Below are positions 9,560 through 21,900 of a stretch of DNA of 64,000 bases, one piece after another (positions within the stretch are counted from its first letter, which is position 1; the number at the start of each line of letters is the position of its first letter). The stretch spans positions 1 to 64,000 of the forward strand of contig CANQMT010000001.1 of NCBI GenBank assembly GCA_947625055.1, given 5' to 3'. Source of the DNA: an uncultured Monoglobus sp. Its GTDB lineage: Bacteria; Bacillota; Clostridia; Monoglobales; Monoglobaceae. A program made the position numbers and the translations under genes. Below the pieces are notes generated by a model. It made no database searches. It was given only the letters and a program-made list of their open reading frames with translations, and was not told the origin of the DNA.

Positions 9560-9938
9560 AATATTCGTGCAAATAGTAAGTATATTATACCCTCCCGAAA
9601 GGAAATTTTGCATTGTGAAATTTTCTTTCGGGGGGGGTAATTTATTTTAATTTTTAATTAATGAATATGCAAGAACTTTGCCGCGTTATGAATATCGTAA
9701 TAGCGATACCTGAATTTTCAACGACGCGCGCGGGGCAAAAGACCTCTGCTCTCCGTACGCGAAACAGTCGAACGTGAGACGCCGCGGCATTTGCACACCT
9801 GACCTACTGTGAATAATTTTTCAAAAAAACACTTCTAAGCTATTGACTTGTTCATGGGTGAACGTGTTAACATTATAATGCTTATAAATAAAAATGTAAA
9901 TATATAAAAGCTTTAGATATATTGTAAAGGAGTTTGTT

Positions 9939-12900
9939 ATGGGTAAGACACGCAACGGAATTTTAATTACGATCATTATGACGCTTGTATGCGCCGCGAC
10001 GCTTTTGTGCGGCACAGCCGCGGTTCACGCCGAAGGCTCGAGGGACATAGTGCGCACCTCGGCCGAAAATTATAAAGCTGTCACCGGTAGTGACGGAACA
10101 ACAGGCGTAAATCAAGCCCGTTGGTCGCTTATGTCTCAAAGCGGCAACTTTATGGGCGTTAATCGGCAGCAAAAGATAAAGTTTTATGCCTTTGAAGGCG
10201 AGACAGTATTTCTTGCTTCAAACGAGGTTGAGAACTCCGTTGATATTAAGATGACTCAACCGGACGGAAGTGTTGTAAATGTTGATCTTAAAACAGATGA
10301 GGGCTTTATTAAAACGTCAGCAAACGAAAAGGCAGGGCCAAAGACCAAAGATGACAAGTCGATTTGGCTTCCCAAAGCTGAAACAACCGAAACGGGAAAT
10401 ATTCAATATGATACAGATATTAACGACAGATATGTAGCTTATAAATATGATATTCCGATTTCCGGTGTTTATGTCCTTGAATTTTATACGAATACAAGTA
10501 AAGCTACAACTCTACCGGCTAGAGGTGGAACAGAAAAAGGAACCGTAGGAAATATTAAATTTAATACAGAGTTAGACGGCGCTCATTCAAATGCCCATGT
10601 TATCGCATGGGATGTAACCGTGGCGCAGCCTCAAAAATCGGGTGATGATATAACACATTATGTGGCTGTTAACGGACGCGTGTGGATGGACGCGATCGCC
10701 ATGCAGAATATGGGCAGAGTATATGGTGATTTGTATTGCGTGACCCGTGACGGATATATCTGGAGATTCAGCTTAAACGGTATTGAGCCCAATACATTTG
10801 CCATGTATGCCAATTCAAGAGGCGGCATAGGAACCGGAACTAATGCTTCGGCATATCATTCGGTTCACTCGCCTCTTACAAATTATACCGATTTTAAACT
10901 TTATAAAGAACGAGTTGATAAATACGGAAATCCGGACGGTATTCAAATATTGGGACCGGATAACGATGTTACCGATATTGACTCGCCCTATCATATGTTT
11001 GTAAATCCTCCGGATACCACCATATCCGAAAGCATAGTATTGTCTCAGCCCAAGCCGATCGGAACGGTCAAAAACATTCAATTTGACGGCAAATCGAACG
11101 ATTTGAGCGACACCGTCAACACATCCTCGGGTTATGCCGGAGTTGGCGGATCTTTTGAAGTTGAGACCGAGGGCGCATCATCATACAGGATCATTATTGA
11201 TATGAGCAAGATGTACGCCAAGCATTATCATAACGAGGCGGTTGACGGCGGAAAATATGACACTGATGGTTCAAGCACGGGAAATCACGACGATGAGATT
11301 TGTCTCAGCACAGACAGTGACCTTAACTTTATATACTATAATGACGATAGCGCCAAAGGCGATGGCGTTGGTTGGTACAGCATAAAAACACATGAGTCCA
11401 GCCGCCATCCGTCCAATGACAAAGACCTTACACAGCCTGAGGCTATGAAAAATCATGTAACTTATGAAAAATTAACGGGCGGCATTAACCTCGGCGAAGG
11501 TATAACCGTCACAGATGATCCTTCAAATTCGGAGAATGCTCAGATACTTGAAAATGCGGGATATAAATCCCTCGGCAAGATCATGCTGGGCAACGCGGCT
11601 GTTGACGGCACAAACAGAATAAAGTGGGACGGACGCGACCAGTACGGCAGGATCCTGCCTATCGGTACATATTTCGGTTCAACCGGCAGAGGCGAGGTAT
11701 ACGCCGAGCCCAAAGCGGGTGAGATCCACTTCCCTCTCGGTGATGTTGAGCAAATGATAAACGGCGTTGCGATCTGGCTCGAGAGTGAGCCACAGGGCTG
11801 GATGTCTAATGTTTCAACGACACAGCAGCAGATAGACTATCGTTCCAGACTGTATTACAATAACCTTGATATGAGTCTGTTGCGCGATTTTGAATATAAC
11901 GATACCGTTGCGAATAATGGTATGATAAATAATACTTGGATATGGAATCTGCCCAATAACACAAGTAATATACGTGCAGGTGAGGTAAAGGCAAACAGTA
12001 GCAAGATAAACAGAGGTTGGGTTACGGATAAGACTATATTTGAGGACATGAGCATAGACGGAACACCCTCATATAAATATGACACCTCAAAAGCCGGAGA
12101 TCGTGCGCCAACAAATCTTGCCTCGAAATTCACAAATGATACAAGTATTGGCACGTCAACTGATGACAGCAATAATTTTGGCTGTGACCACGGTATTGTG
12201 GACGTGTGGACATATGCCGCCGCTCCCGAGAGCGCGAAAGTGTATCTTGATTCAAATGTGACAATTAACAATGTTGATTATCAGAAGATACTCACCGGCT
12301 TTGTGTTCCTTGACACACCGGTTAAGGGAACGGTACAGGGCGATTATGACAAGCTGACCGATGACCGCGAGCTTCCCGGCGCGAAGGTTGTTGTGAGCTA
12401 CGGCACATACGGAAATATAAAGAAAAAGCTCCCTGATGACGCGACATATAAAGATAAAAGTCCTGATGAACCCGTTACTTTTGAAACCAGCACCAACTCA
12501 AACGGTTATTACAGCGTTCCGATCAATATGTACGCTTTTTCCGATGATGCCGGTGATAAACAGGAGATAACCGTCACGGTCACGTATTCCGATCCTTTGG
12601 CGGGCCCCGCGGCGGTTACCCACAAGGTCACAACCATTGATAAAAAGGTGAGACAGTTCACCGTTTCACAGGAAATGGAAGAGGGTCACGCGAATGTCAG
12701 CGTGCAGAAGATACAGCTGAAAAAGGACGGCACCGGCAATAAATCCGAATCAATGAAAGAGATCTACGCAGATGACGTGGGTTATATTATCTCGCCCTCA
12801 ACCTCGCTGCGTATTCACGCTCAGTGGACGCCCGACTGCCTCAAGGATATGTCAATGGCCGCCAATTTCAGCGTGTACGGTGTATATAAAAGCACGATAG

Positions 12901-15900
12901 AGAAGAGTGAAAACAGTAAATTTAAAGAGCTTCTTGAAAAAGAGCTGCCTACTCATAACGATGGTTATACATATAATGATCAATATGTGCCGTTGGCGCC
13001 CAAGGAGCGCGATGAACTGAAGGCGTTTTTCCAAGATACTAAAAATAATGTATATTCTAAGGAAGATATAGAGCTTGACCTTAAAATGTCTGCCGTTGAA
13101 ACTATTGAGGATCTGCCCGGTATTGTATTTAAGACGGAAAAATCGGGCGAAAAGACCCAGGCTGTGGAGGCTGACAAGATAATATACAGGGTGTTCTATA
13201 ACGGCACCGCTCCCTCGGACAGCATTGATCTTAAAAGAAATCAATACAAGGCCGAAGGCGGCGGAACTTTTGACAACTGGGAATACACAATAAAGACCGA
13301 TCCGTCCACAATAAAAGAGACTGTTTGGTTTGACGCAAACCACAACTCGATTTTTGATGAGGGCGAGCAGCCGATAGTCGGCGCCAGAGTGCAGATCGCC
13401 AAAAGAAATTCCAATATATCCGGCGATCTGAACCAGCCCGAGAACTACGAAAAATCATTCCAGCGCATTAAGAAAAACCTACCAGATGATCCCGATTACG
13501 ATTCAACTCATCCTGATGACGAATGGACGCTGGACAAGACGGTTATCGACAGTTCAACCACGGCCTTTGTAACAAATGAAAAAGGAGAAGTATGCAATAC
13601 TTCCTACACATATAATCCCGACACCAACGAGATAACCGAAGAAGTTAACCCAATGGCCGATAACGTCGGAATACAGGGCCTGATCGCGGGTACATACAGA
13701 TTAACAATAACTCTGCCTCCCGGCAGCACATACAATTCAGCGGCGTATACGGGCGCGGGAATGCCTGACGGGCCTAACAACTCGAGCCTGATAATCGCGG
13801 AGTTTGATCAGGAGCACAATCAGATTATTCAGTACATAGATGTTCCCGCAAACGCGATAGACAGAACAGAGGAAACCGGAAAGGACGGTTCGGTACAGGC
13901 TAAAGCCGCGTATTCATATATGGCTGATCTGTCGATCCGCAAGAGCGTTGAGGCCTACAACACGACGAATAAATCTATTGAAAGATATGTAAAGCCGTCA
14001 TTGTTTGCCTTTAAGCTCAAGATGAGCAATATAACCATTGAAGAGCCTGAAACTTCGGTCACGCTTCCTGTTGAGGACGCTGTCACCGAACTGAGCCTTT
14101 CTTCGCCCAATGTCGGAGTTGAAGGCCCCGGTGACCCGAACAAAACCATTACGTTCAAAAAGCAGAGTGACGGTTCCGCCGCGGCGGTATTCACGCTGTC
14201 GGCGGGCGAGCGCATAACGATCAACAATGTTCCCAACGGAACCGAATATGAGGTCACGGAGCTTGATATCAAAGACGCTCTGCTGGACGGTATTTATGAC
14301 GAGTCAATAAAAGACGACAATCTCAAAAAACTGTTTGACACAAAAAAGAATATGCGCACAGGATTTGGGCTTTCGGCGGCTCTCGGAAACCCGAAGACAC
14401 GCAAGGGAAAAATTTCCGACACGGCAAGGACTTCCATGCTAAACTTTACCAACAGGTATGAGCCGCTCCCTGTCACGGCTTACGGCGGCAAGGAACCCGA
14501 GAAGAAACGGGATGAAGAAATAAATCCGTCAATCAATCATAACTCTATTAATATACAAGCTCGGGTGCTGATAAACACAAATGAAGGAGAACCGGTACGT
14601 AATATTCTGGAGTCGGACAATTTCAGTCTTGTACTGGAGCCGTCAACATGGTTCACGAGAGATGAAGATATAAATAATAGAGACAAACATACTCCGCAGG
14701 ACGGTTTATCGCCGGATGTGGTCGAAATAACCGATGACGGAAAAAAGAACACTCATAATATCATTGACGTTGAAACGCCCGAAACGCCGAGCAATGAGGC
14801 GACCGTTACATTTGACGATAAATACACAATGACTTTCACTCAGCCCGGAGTGTACACTTACGTGCTGCGCGAAAGAAAACCGTTCACAACCGATAACGTT
14901 GATCCGATCCCCGGAATCAAGTACGCGCCCGAGACATATAAGCTCTATATCGAGGTTAACGATGACGCGTCGGATATTGTAAGCGCAAACGCCGGAAAAA
15001 CCGAAGCGGGAACGGGACACCTTGTTGTCGCCAACTATTTCTGGCGCGCCAGAACCGGATTTGATGAAAAGGGAGAAGGCGTTGATGATTGGGATTTGGA
15101 ATGGAACACGCGGATACTGGGTTCGGGCACAGGCGGCGCTGATAACGCGTTCAATAAGACTCCGTTAGAAGACGGCAAGTCGATGCTGGTGTTTAATAAC
15201 ACGTATGATCTGGCGCCGCCCGAGGTGGCGTTTGAGGGCACCAAGATCTTAAACGGCAGAGCGCTGGGAGATAAAGAGTTTGAGTTTAAGATCGAGCCTG
15301 TGGGAAAATATGAAATCGGTCACACAGAAAACAAAACTCCTGATGCGGTAGCTTCCATGCCTACACCCGAATCGGACACAACGTGGAATACCGCCGCGAC
15401 CGGTACCAATAATATTAAGTTTGATCCCATTACCTTTACCGAGGATGATGCCGGTGAAGATGAGGCAAGCGCGATAATTTATCATTATCAGATCAGCGAG
15501 ATCAAGCCCGAGGATGACTCAGTTAAGCCAAGCGTTGAGTATGACACGAAAAAGCAGGACGTATATGTGCGCGTATATAAAGAGGTTGTGGCCGATCCGG
15601 ATAATGAGGGTCAGTTCTATCAAATCGTTCACGCGCTCCAGTGCGACGCGGACGGCAATTCCACAAGCGGATTTGCGTTTACTAACTCGTACACCGCCAA
15701 AAATCTTGAGCTTTCACTGTCGGGAGATAATTCACTCGGTCTCAAGCTCAAAAAGACGCTTATATCAAAGGGCGACTCAAGCCGCAAATTTAAGGACGGC
15801 GACGAGTTCAGATTTGTCATTGAGCCCGAGAACGGCGCGCCCGCCATTTCCGGAGGCGCAGAGGGCAGACCCGCGGGAGTGCTTATATTTGGGCCCGAGG

Positions 15901-18900
15901 GTGATGCTATCGGTCAAACCGAAAAGTCGGATATTGAGTTTGCAAGCGGTGATAAGATCGAATTTATCGAGGCTAACACCACAGATAAGCCGTATTATGA
16001 ATACACGATCAGGGAGCTGAATCCTTACGGCGACGCTTCGGTTACTACGCTGCCCGGAATCAGCTATGACGGCACAAGATACAGGCTCCGCGTGTATGTT
16101 AAGGACGACACGGCGCAAGGTAAGTTAGTGCTTGACACCGAAAAGAGCGAAAGCAAGACCGGAATTGATGTGTACAAGATCACGGATGAATCGGAAGGTG
16201 AGCTGCTGAATGAAAGTACGGACGAAAATCCTGCTGCAATGCCCGAACTTGAATTCACTAATAATTATGACCCCAACAAGATCGATGTACCTCTTTCGGC
16301 GAACAAGTCATTTAACCGTGACTTCACGACATTCTTCGGAACGGAGACAGGCACCGATAAGATGAACCAAGGTTTCGGCTTCACGCTGACGCCGATAGGA
16401 TTTGTAGATGATATATCAAGCGTTGGTGAATTAACACCGTTTAAAGCGGGTGTTTTGAAGACAGACGGTGAAGGATATGAGTCCGAGGCGAATATGCCTA
16501 TGCCCGATGTCGGCAAGCAATACACCGAGGGAAGCAAAGATTTCTATATCGACAGCACCGGTCTGATCGACCTCAAAAACATGTCATTTGAGTCTGAGGA
16601 CGCGGGCATCACTAAAGCAACCGCCAAGGTTTATATCTATAAGATTAAAGAAAATAATGAAAATCGCGGCGGCGTTACTTATGATGAAAAAGATCGTTAT
16701 ATCTTCCTGAGCGTTTATATGCTTACGGATGACACAATGGGTGACAATCAGTATGTGACTGTGGCGCTGAACGATACCGAGGATATTGCTAAAATAGCCG
16801 AAAAACACAGCGAGTATAAAGATGCCAACATTGACTATACATTTGTAAACACATACAATCCGAATGGCAGCGAATTTGATTTAAGCAATTCGGATAGCTT
16901 AAAGATCATCAAAAAGGTGACGACGCAGAATGTTGACGCTCCGGAGTTTACCGAAGGTCAGTTCCAAGTAAAACTCGAGCCCTTCAACAGCAGCAACAGC
17001 CAGCTTCCTCCCGGATTTATCAACGAGGACGGATATGTCACATTCAATATTGATGCAAGCGGCAAATTTGTGTTTGATAAAGACAATTCGTATGAAGTTG
17101 ACAGCACAAAGCTTAACGGCACAAGGTTAATGTTTGACAGCGAGGGAACATACGAGTATCTCATCCGCGAGGTTACGCCCGCCGAGGACGGTATCGACGG
17201 AGAGGACGGTTATACATACGATACCTATCAGTATAAGCTGACACTTGACGTCAAGGATGATTTACAAGGCAATATGAAAATTACTCCGTCGGTTCAGTGG
17301 AGAAGCTCACTCGGCGGATCGTGGAGCGGCGAATTTGACGAAAGCCTTGACGATCCTCATATGCCGGATGGCTATAAAGAACGCGATGATAAAAATATCA
17401 GTGCAACTGATATTGTGTTTGTGAACAGCTACACGCAGCGGCACACGCTGAATTATAATCCCAACGGCGCTCTTGCGGGCGGCGACAGTCTTCCGCCTCA
17501 GACCGAGTACGAAAAGAACATGGAAATTACGGTTCACAAAACCGAGGGAGCCCTTACACGTAATCAGGGTGAGATGTTTGTCGGCTGGAGTACTTACGAG
17601 AAAGATGGTGGTTATACCGACGAGGAAAGAACCGCCGCGCTCACGGCGGAGGATGCCGAGAAGGCGAAAGCGCTGAATATTTTGTCGGCCGATGACGACG
17701 GAACCGATGAAAACCCCGGCAATACCGAAAATAACGTATTCAAAATGCCCGATGCTAACGCGATCCTCTACGCGGTATGGGCGATCGACGCCAACGGCAA
17801 CAACACACCCGACTACGCCGAGGACGGTTACAGCGTTGAGTATTATATAGGAAACGCGGTAGTTGATCCCGACAGCGTGTATGCCGACAAAACTAATAAA
17901 ATACTCTACACATGCGAGCACCACCATGTCGCGGGCACCGATGCGGATTTCCTGAGCCACAATGGAAATACCGTAACGGTGAACGGAACAGAGGTAAAAC
18001 TCAGTCTGCCCGACAGCGGCAATCCCGCGTTTATCGGCTGGAGCCTCGCGAGCTCCTATAAAGAAGCGCCGGTAGTGGATGAGTATCCCGGCGTGTTCTC
18101 AAGAGAAAACTTGTCCGGACTTATTTCATCAATTAATCTTACCGAGGAATTGATGAAAAATACCGACTTAATAAAGTCAAGAGAAGACGGCAGAAAGGTT
18201 CTTACCGTCTACGCGGTATGGGCCGGTGACACGCACGGCGGTCAGGTATTGCCTCCGTCCGAGCCCACGCTCGGCCCGGATGAAACGCCGAGGCCCACGG
18301 CTGATCCCGACGCCACGCCGTCTCCCACGGCGACTCCCGGTCCGGAGACGAGCGACGGAATTCCCGACTACAAGCAGGTAGCGTACCGAGGCAACAAACC
18401 GACGGATGCTGACCAAGAGGTTGTCGGCGTTCCTGTTGACGGAAACGAATATATACCCGGCGAGTCTTATGTGTCCCTCTTGACGGCTCCGAGCCTTGAC
18501 GGATATCGTTTCCTCGGCTGGACTGATGTTGAGACACCGACTGACGATACGATCTACTATCAGCCCGGTATGCATTGGGGCCCAAAAACAAATAAGCTTG
18601 ATCTTTTCTACGCTCAGTGGGCGGAGAATGAGCAGTCGCTTATAATTCAGGTATTTGACGACGCGAATAATGACGGAACATACGGCGGAGAAGAAACGCT
18701 GCTGGGAATAAGCACAGAAAAGATCACGCTCACGCCAAAGAACAGCGGAGACACGATAGAAAGCGTTGAGCATACCGACGGCGGCGGAGTTCAGTTTACG
18801 AGCGCTATGCTCAAGCCCGGCGATTACACTTTGACAATAACGATCGATGAGGATCAGTTTAACGTTTATGACAGATATACCGGCGTGAACTACGCGCTTG

Positions 18901-21900
18901 GAGACGAGCAGGGAACGATAACAACAAAACTTGAGGGAACAAAGCTGACAATAAATCAGGATATCACTATCCCGTATGAGGACTACTCGGGAGCCATACG
19001 CTACGGCGTGACACGTCCTTATGATGTGATCTACAACATGAACGGCGCTCCGGTCGAGGTGGGATTAAAAACAGACGCGGTTCCAGATAAGGATTATGCT
19101 TATCATGACGGCGACACTGTTCCGTATTACACTGACTCCGAAGGACGAGAATATGATGGAAAGATCGCGGTACTCGGCGCTGACTCTCTGAACGAGACTA
19201 TTGACAGCAGTAACGGTAAGTATATATTCACCGACTCAGCCGGACTTACGCATGAGTTCCTCGGCTGGTCGATCAATTCCGACGCGAGTGCTCCGGATAC
19301 GGGCATGTCTGTATCAGAGCTTGCCGAAGGCGGAACTTACAGAAATAAGTCATTTAAGGAAATGCCGGCGGGCGACTTGACGCTCTACGCCGTTTGGGAC
19401 AGAGGATTTAATAAGTACCCGCTGACGTTTGACGCAAACGGCGGTCAATATGAAAGCGGCGGCGAGGATGCTTTAAACGGAACTCTGATCGATTTAAACA
19501 AGCGCTATGTTATCGTATCCGAAAAGGATGCTTCAATTCCGCTTGACGAAAATTCGGAAAACCGTCCAGGTTACAAAAACGCGGAAGAAAAAGTCACGTT
19601 CCCGGAAATCAGTCGCGAGGACGCTGTGTTTATCGGCTGGTCGGCCACGGCGCTCGGAGTTGTCAGCGACTATAACACGGTTAAAGACAGCCTGCTCAGC
19701 TCAATACAGATGCTGACCGCCAACACAGTTTATGCGGTATGGGCCGAGGACACCCGCGGCAAGCTTGTCGATAGCGAGGGCAGAAGCTGCGACACTCCGA
19801 ATGTATACTACGGAGACGGACACAGCGACTGTGCTCACGGCGAGCTGATAAAGCATGAAAGTGACGGAATTGCCGATTACCTGCAGGTATTCTATGAGTT
19901 TAACGCTCCCTCGGACGCTAAATTCAGCGGAAGCCTCAATGTTGATCCGGTGACATACGGCGTTGACGGCAAATACACACTTAATAAGAGTGTTCTTGAA
20001 ACGTTCAAAAACACTGACGCTGACGCTATACGCCAAAAGGATTACGAAAATGCATCGGCAGGCGAAATTTCGGATGATAACGCGGCAGCGTATATCAGAT
20101 CGAGCAGTCTGGCGGTTGAGGGCTATGCCTTTGACGGCTGGAGCGTGAACGATCCTTCCGGCGCGAACGGCAAGGCAGAAAACGGCATGTTCTACGCGGG
20201 CCCCACAAACGGCCTCGGCAGGGCCTACAGCTTTGAAAAGAGCTCGGGCAGACCCGACACGCTTTACGCGATATGGAGAAAGATCGTCCCGGCCGCTGTC
20301 AATGTCAGAGTTTACAACGACGCGAACAGAGACGGCGTGTGCGAGCCGGGTGAGGGCTTGGTAACAGGTTTTACGATCGATAGCGTGTATGAGGTTATTA
20401 CTCAATCATACGGCGGCGATCTTGAAGAGGCGTTTGAAAAAGGTTTCCCGCTGACCGATAAAGGAACCGACGATGCACGAACCGGAAGTGCGTTTATAAA
20501 TTGGTTCGAGCCCGGAAAATATAAAATGACATTGACGCTTGATGGCACTGTCAGCGACAACACAAGCTTTGTTATAAGAACCCTAAAGGACGCTCACAGC
20601 TTTGTAAGCCTTGACGGAACTGTTGAGGCTAAAGACATGGAGCTTCAGATCCTTAATGTTAACAACAGAACGATAACATTCCAATATTCGCCGAAAGAGG
20701 GATTTGCGGGCGATCTCAATATCGCGGCCACGCAGGGCTACACTTTGGAGTACGACACAAACGGAGCGCCCGCCGATAAGGTCGCCGCGCCGGAAAGCGT
20801 AAACAACCTCTATTATGATAACGAGACAAATGTGGCCGAACAGCCCAAAAAGGCGGACGGAACCGAGCTTGAGAATGATGAAGACGGATATTTCTACTCC
20901 GATGATAATGGAGTTAAGCACTATTTCCTCGGCTGGAGCGAGAATAAGTATTCCGACACGCCCGAGTATTCGGCGGACGGAACCTCTCACAAGGTGACGG
21001 ATAGGAAGATCACGATCAAAGGTGAGACCAAGCTGTACGCGATCTGGAGCGCGGATAAATACAGTGTACTGTACTACTTTGACGGCGAGCTTGACACCGA
21101 CGAGTCAAACAAAGTTGACAAAGCTTATCGAGACAGAACATATAATTTTGACGAGACAGCCGCGCTTTGGATGCCCGCCTCAAGAGAGGCTCTTCCGGCT
21201 AAGGATAAGCTCGTGTTCGCAGGCTGGACAGAAAATCCCGAGACGGCCAAGACCGCTCTCGACAAAGTTCCTACGGCGGGAACGCTCATCACAAGCGTTG
21301 TTATGCCGAGCGACAATGTAAGCGTTTACGCGGTATGGGCGGTTGACGAGGACGGAAATCACGTTCCCGACTATGCCGACAATATGTATATTGTAAGCTA
21401 TGCCGCAAACGGAGGATTTCCTGCTCCCGAACCGGATGGAATCTTCTTCGCCGATTACACAAAGTATTACTTAAACAGCCAAAAAGCCGAACTTATCACG
21501 ATCAATGAAGGAAAGAAGCGAGTTTCCAAAGAGAACGCTGTTCTGGTCGGCTGGGGCAAGAGCGACAACGGCGGAGCTCTTGTATCAAACGCGGCGGAGC
21601 TTAAAACCCTTGAGGCCGACGAACAGTATCTGACATTTAGTGATAAGGACATCACGGTTTACGCGCTGTGGGCGGCGGATCTTAACAACAATGACAAACC
21701 CGATTACAGCGAGACGGAATACACGCTGACATATGACGCTAACGGCGGCGAGGGAACTGTTCCCGCTGCGCGTGAACATCTTCTTCCGGGTGACAGCGTT
21801 GAGCTTGAGAAAAATCCCGGGCTCACCATGACCGACGCGATGTTTATCGGCTGGAGTTCGGACAAAGCGGCCGTTCAAAACGATGGCGGCAGCGCTAAGA

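Noticed and set aside
9669-9794. Known c-di-GMP riboswitch (GEMM) before the adhesin gene
   Set aside because: GEMM hallmark motifs (e.g. GGGCAAA...GGGACGCAAAGC...) are absent; kept only as an unclassified structured-leader candidate.
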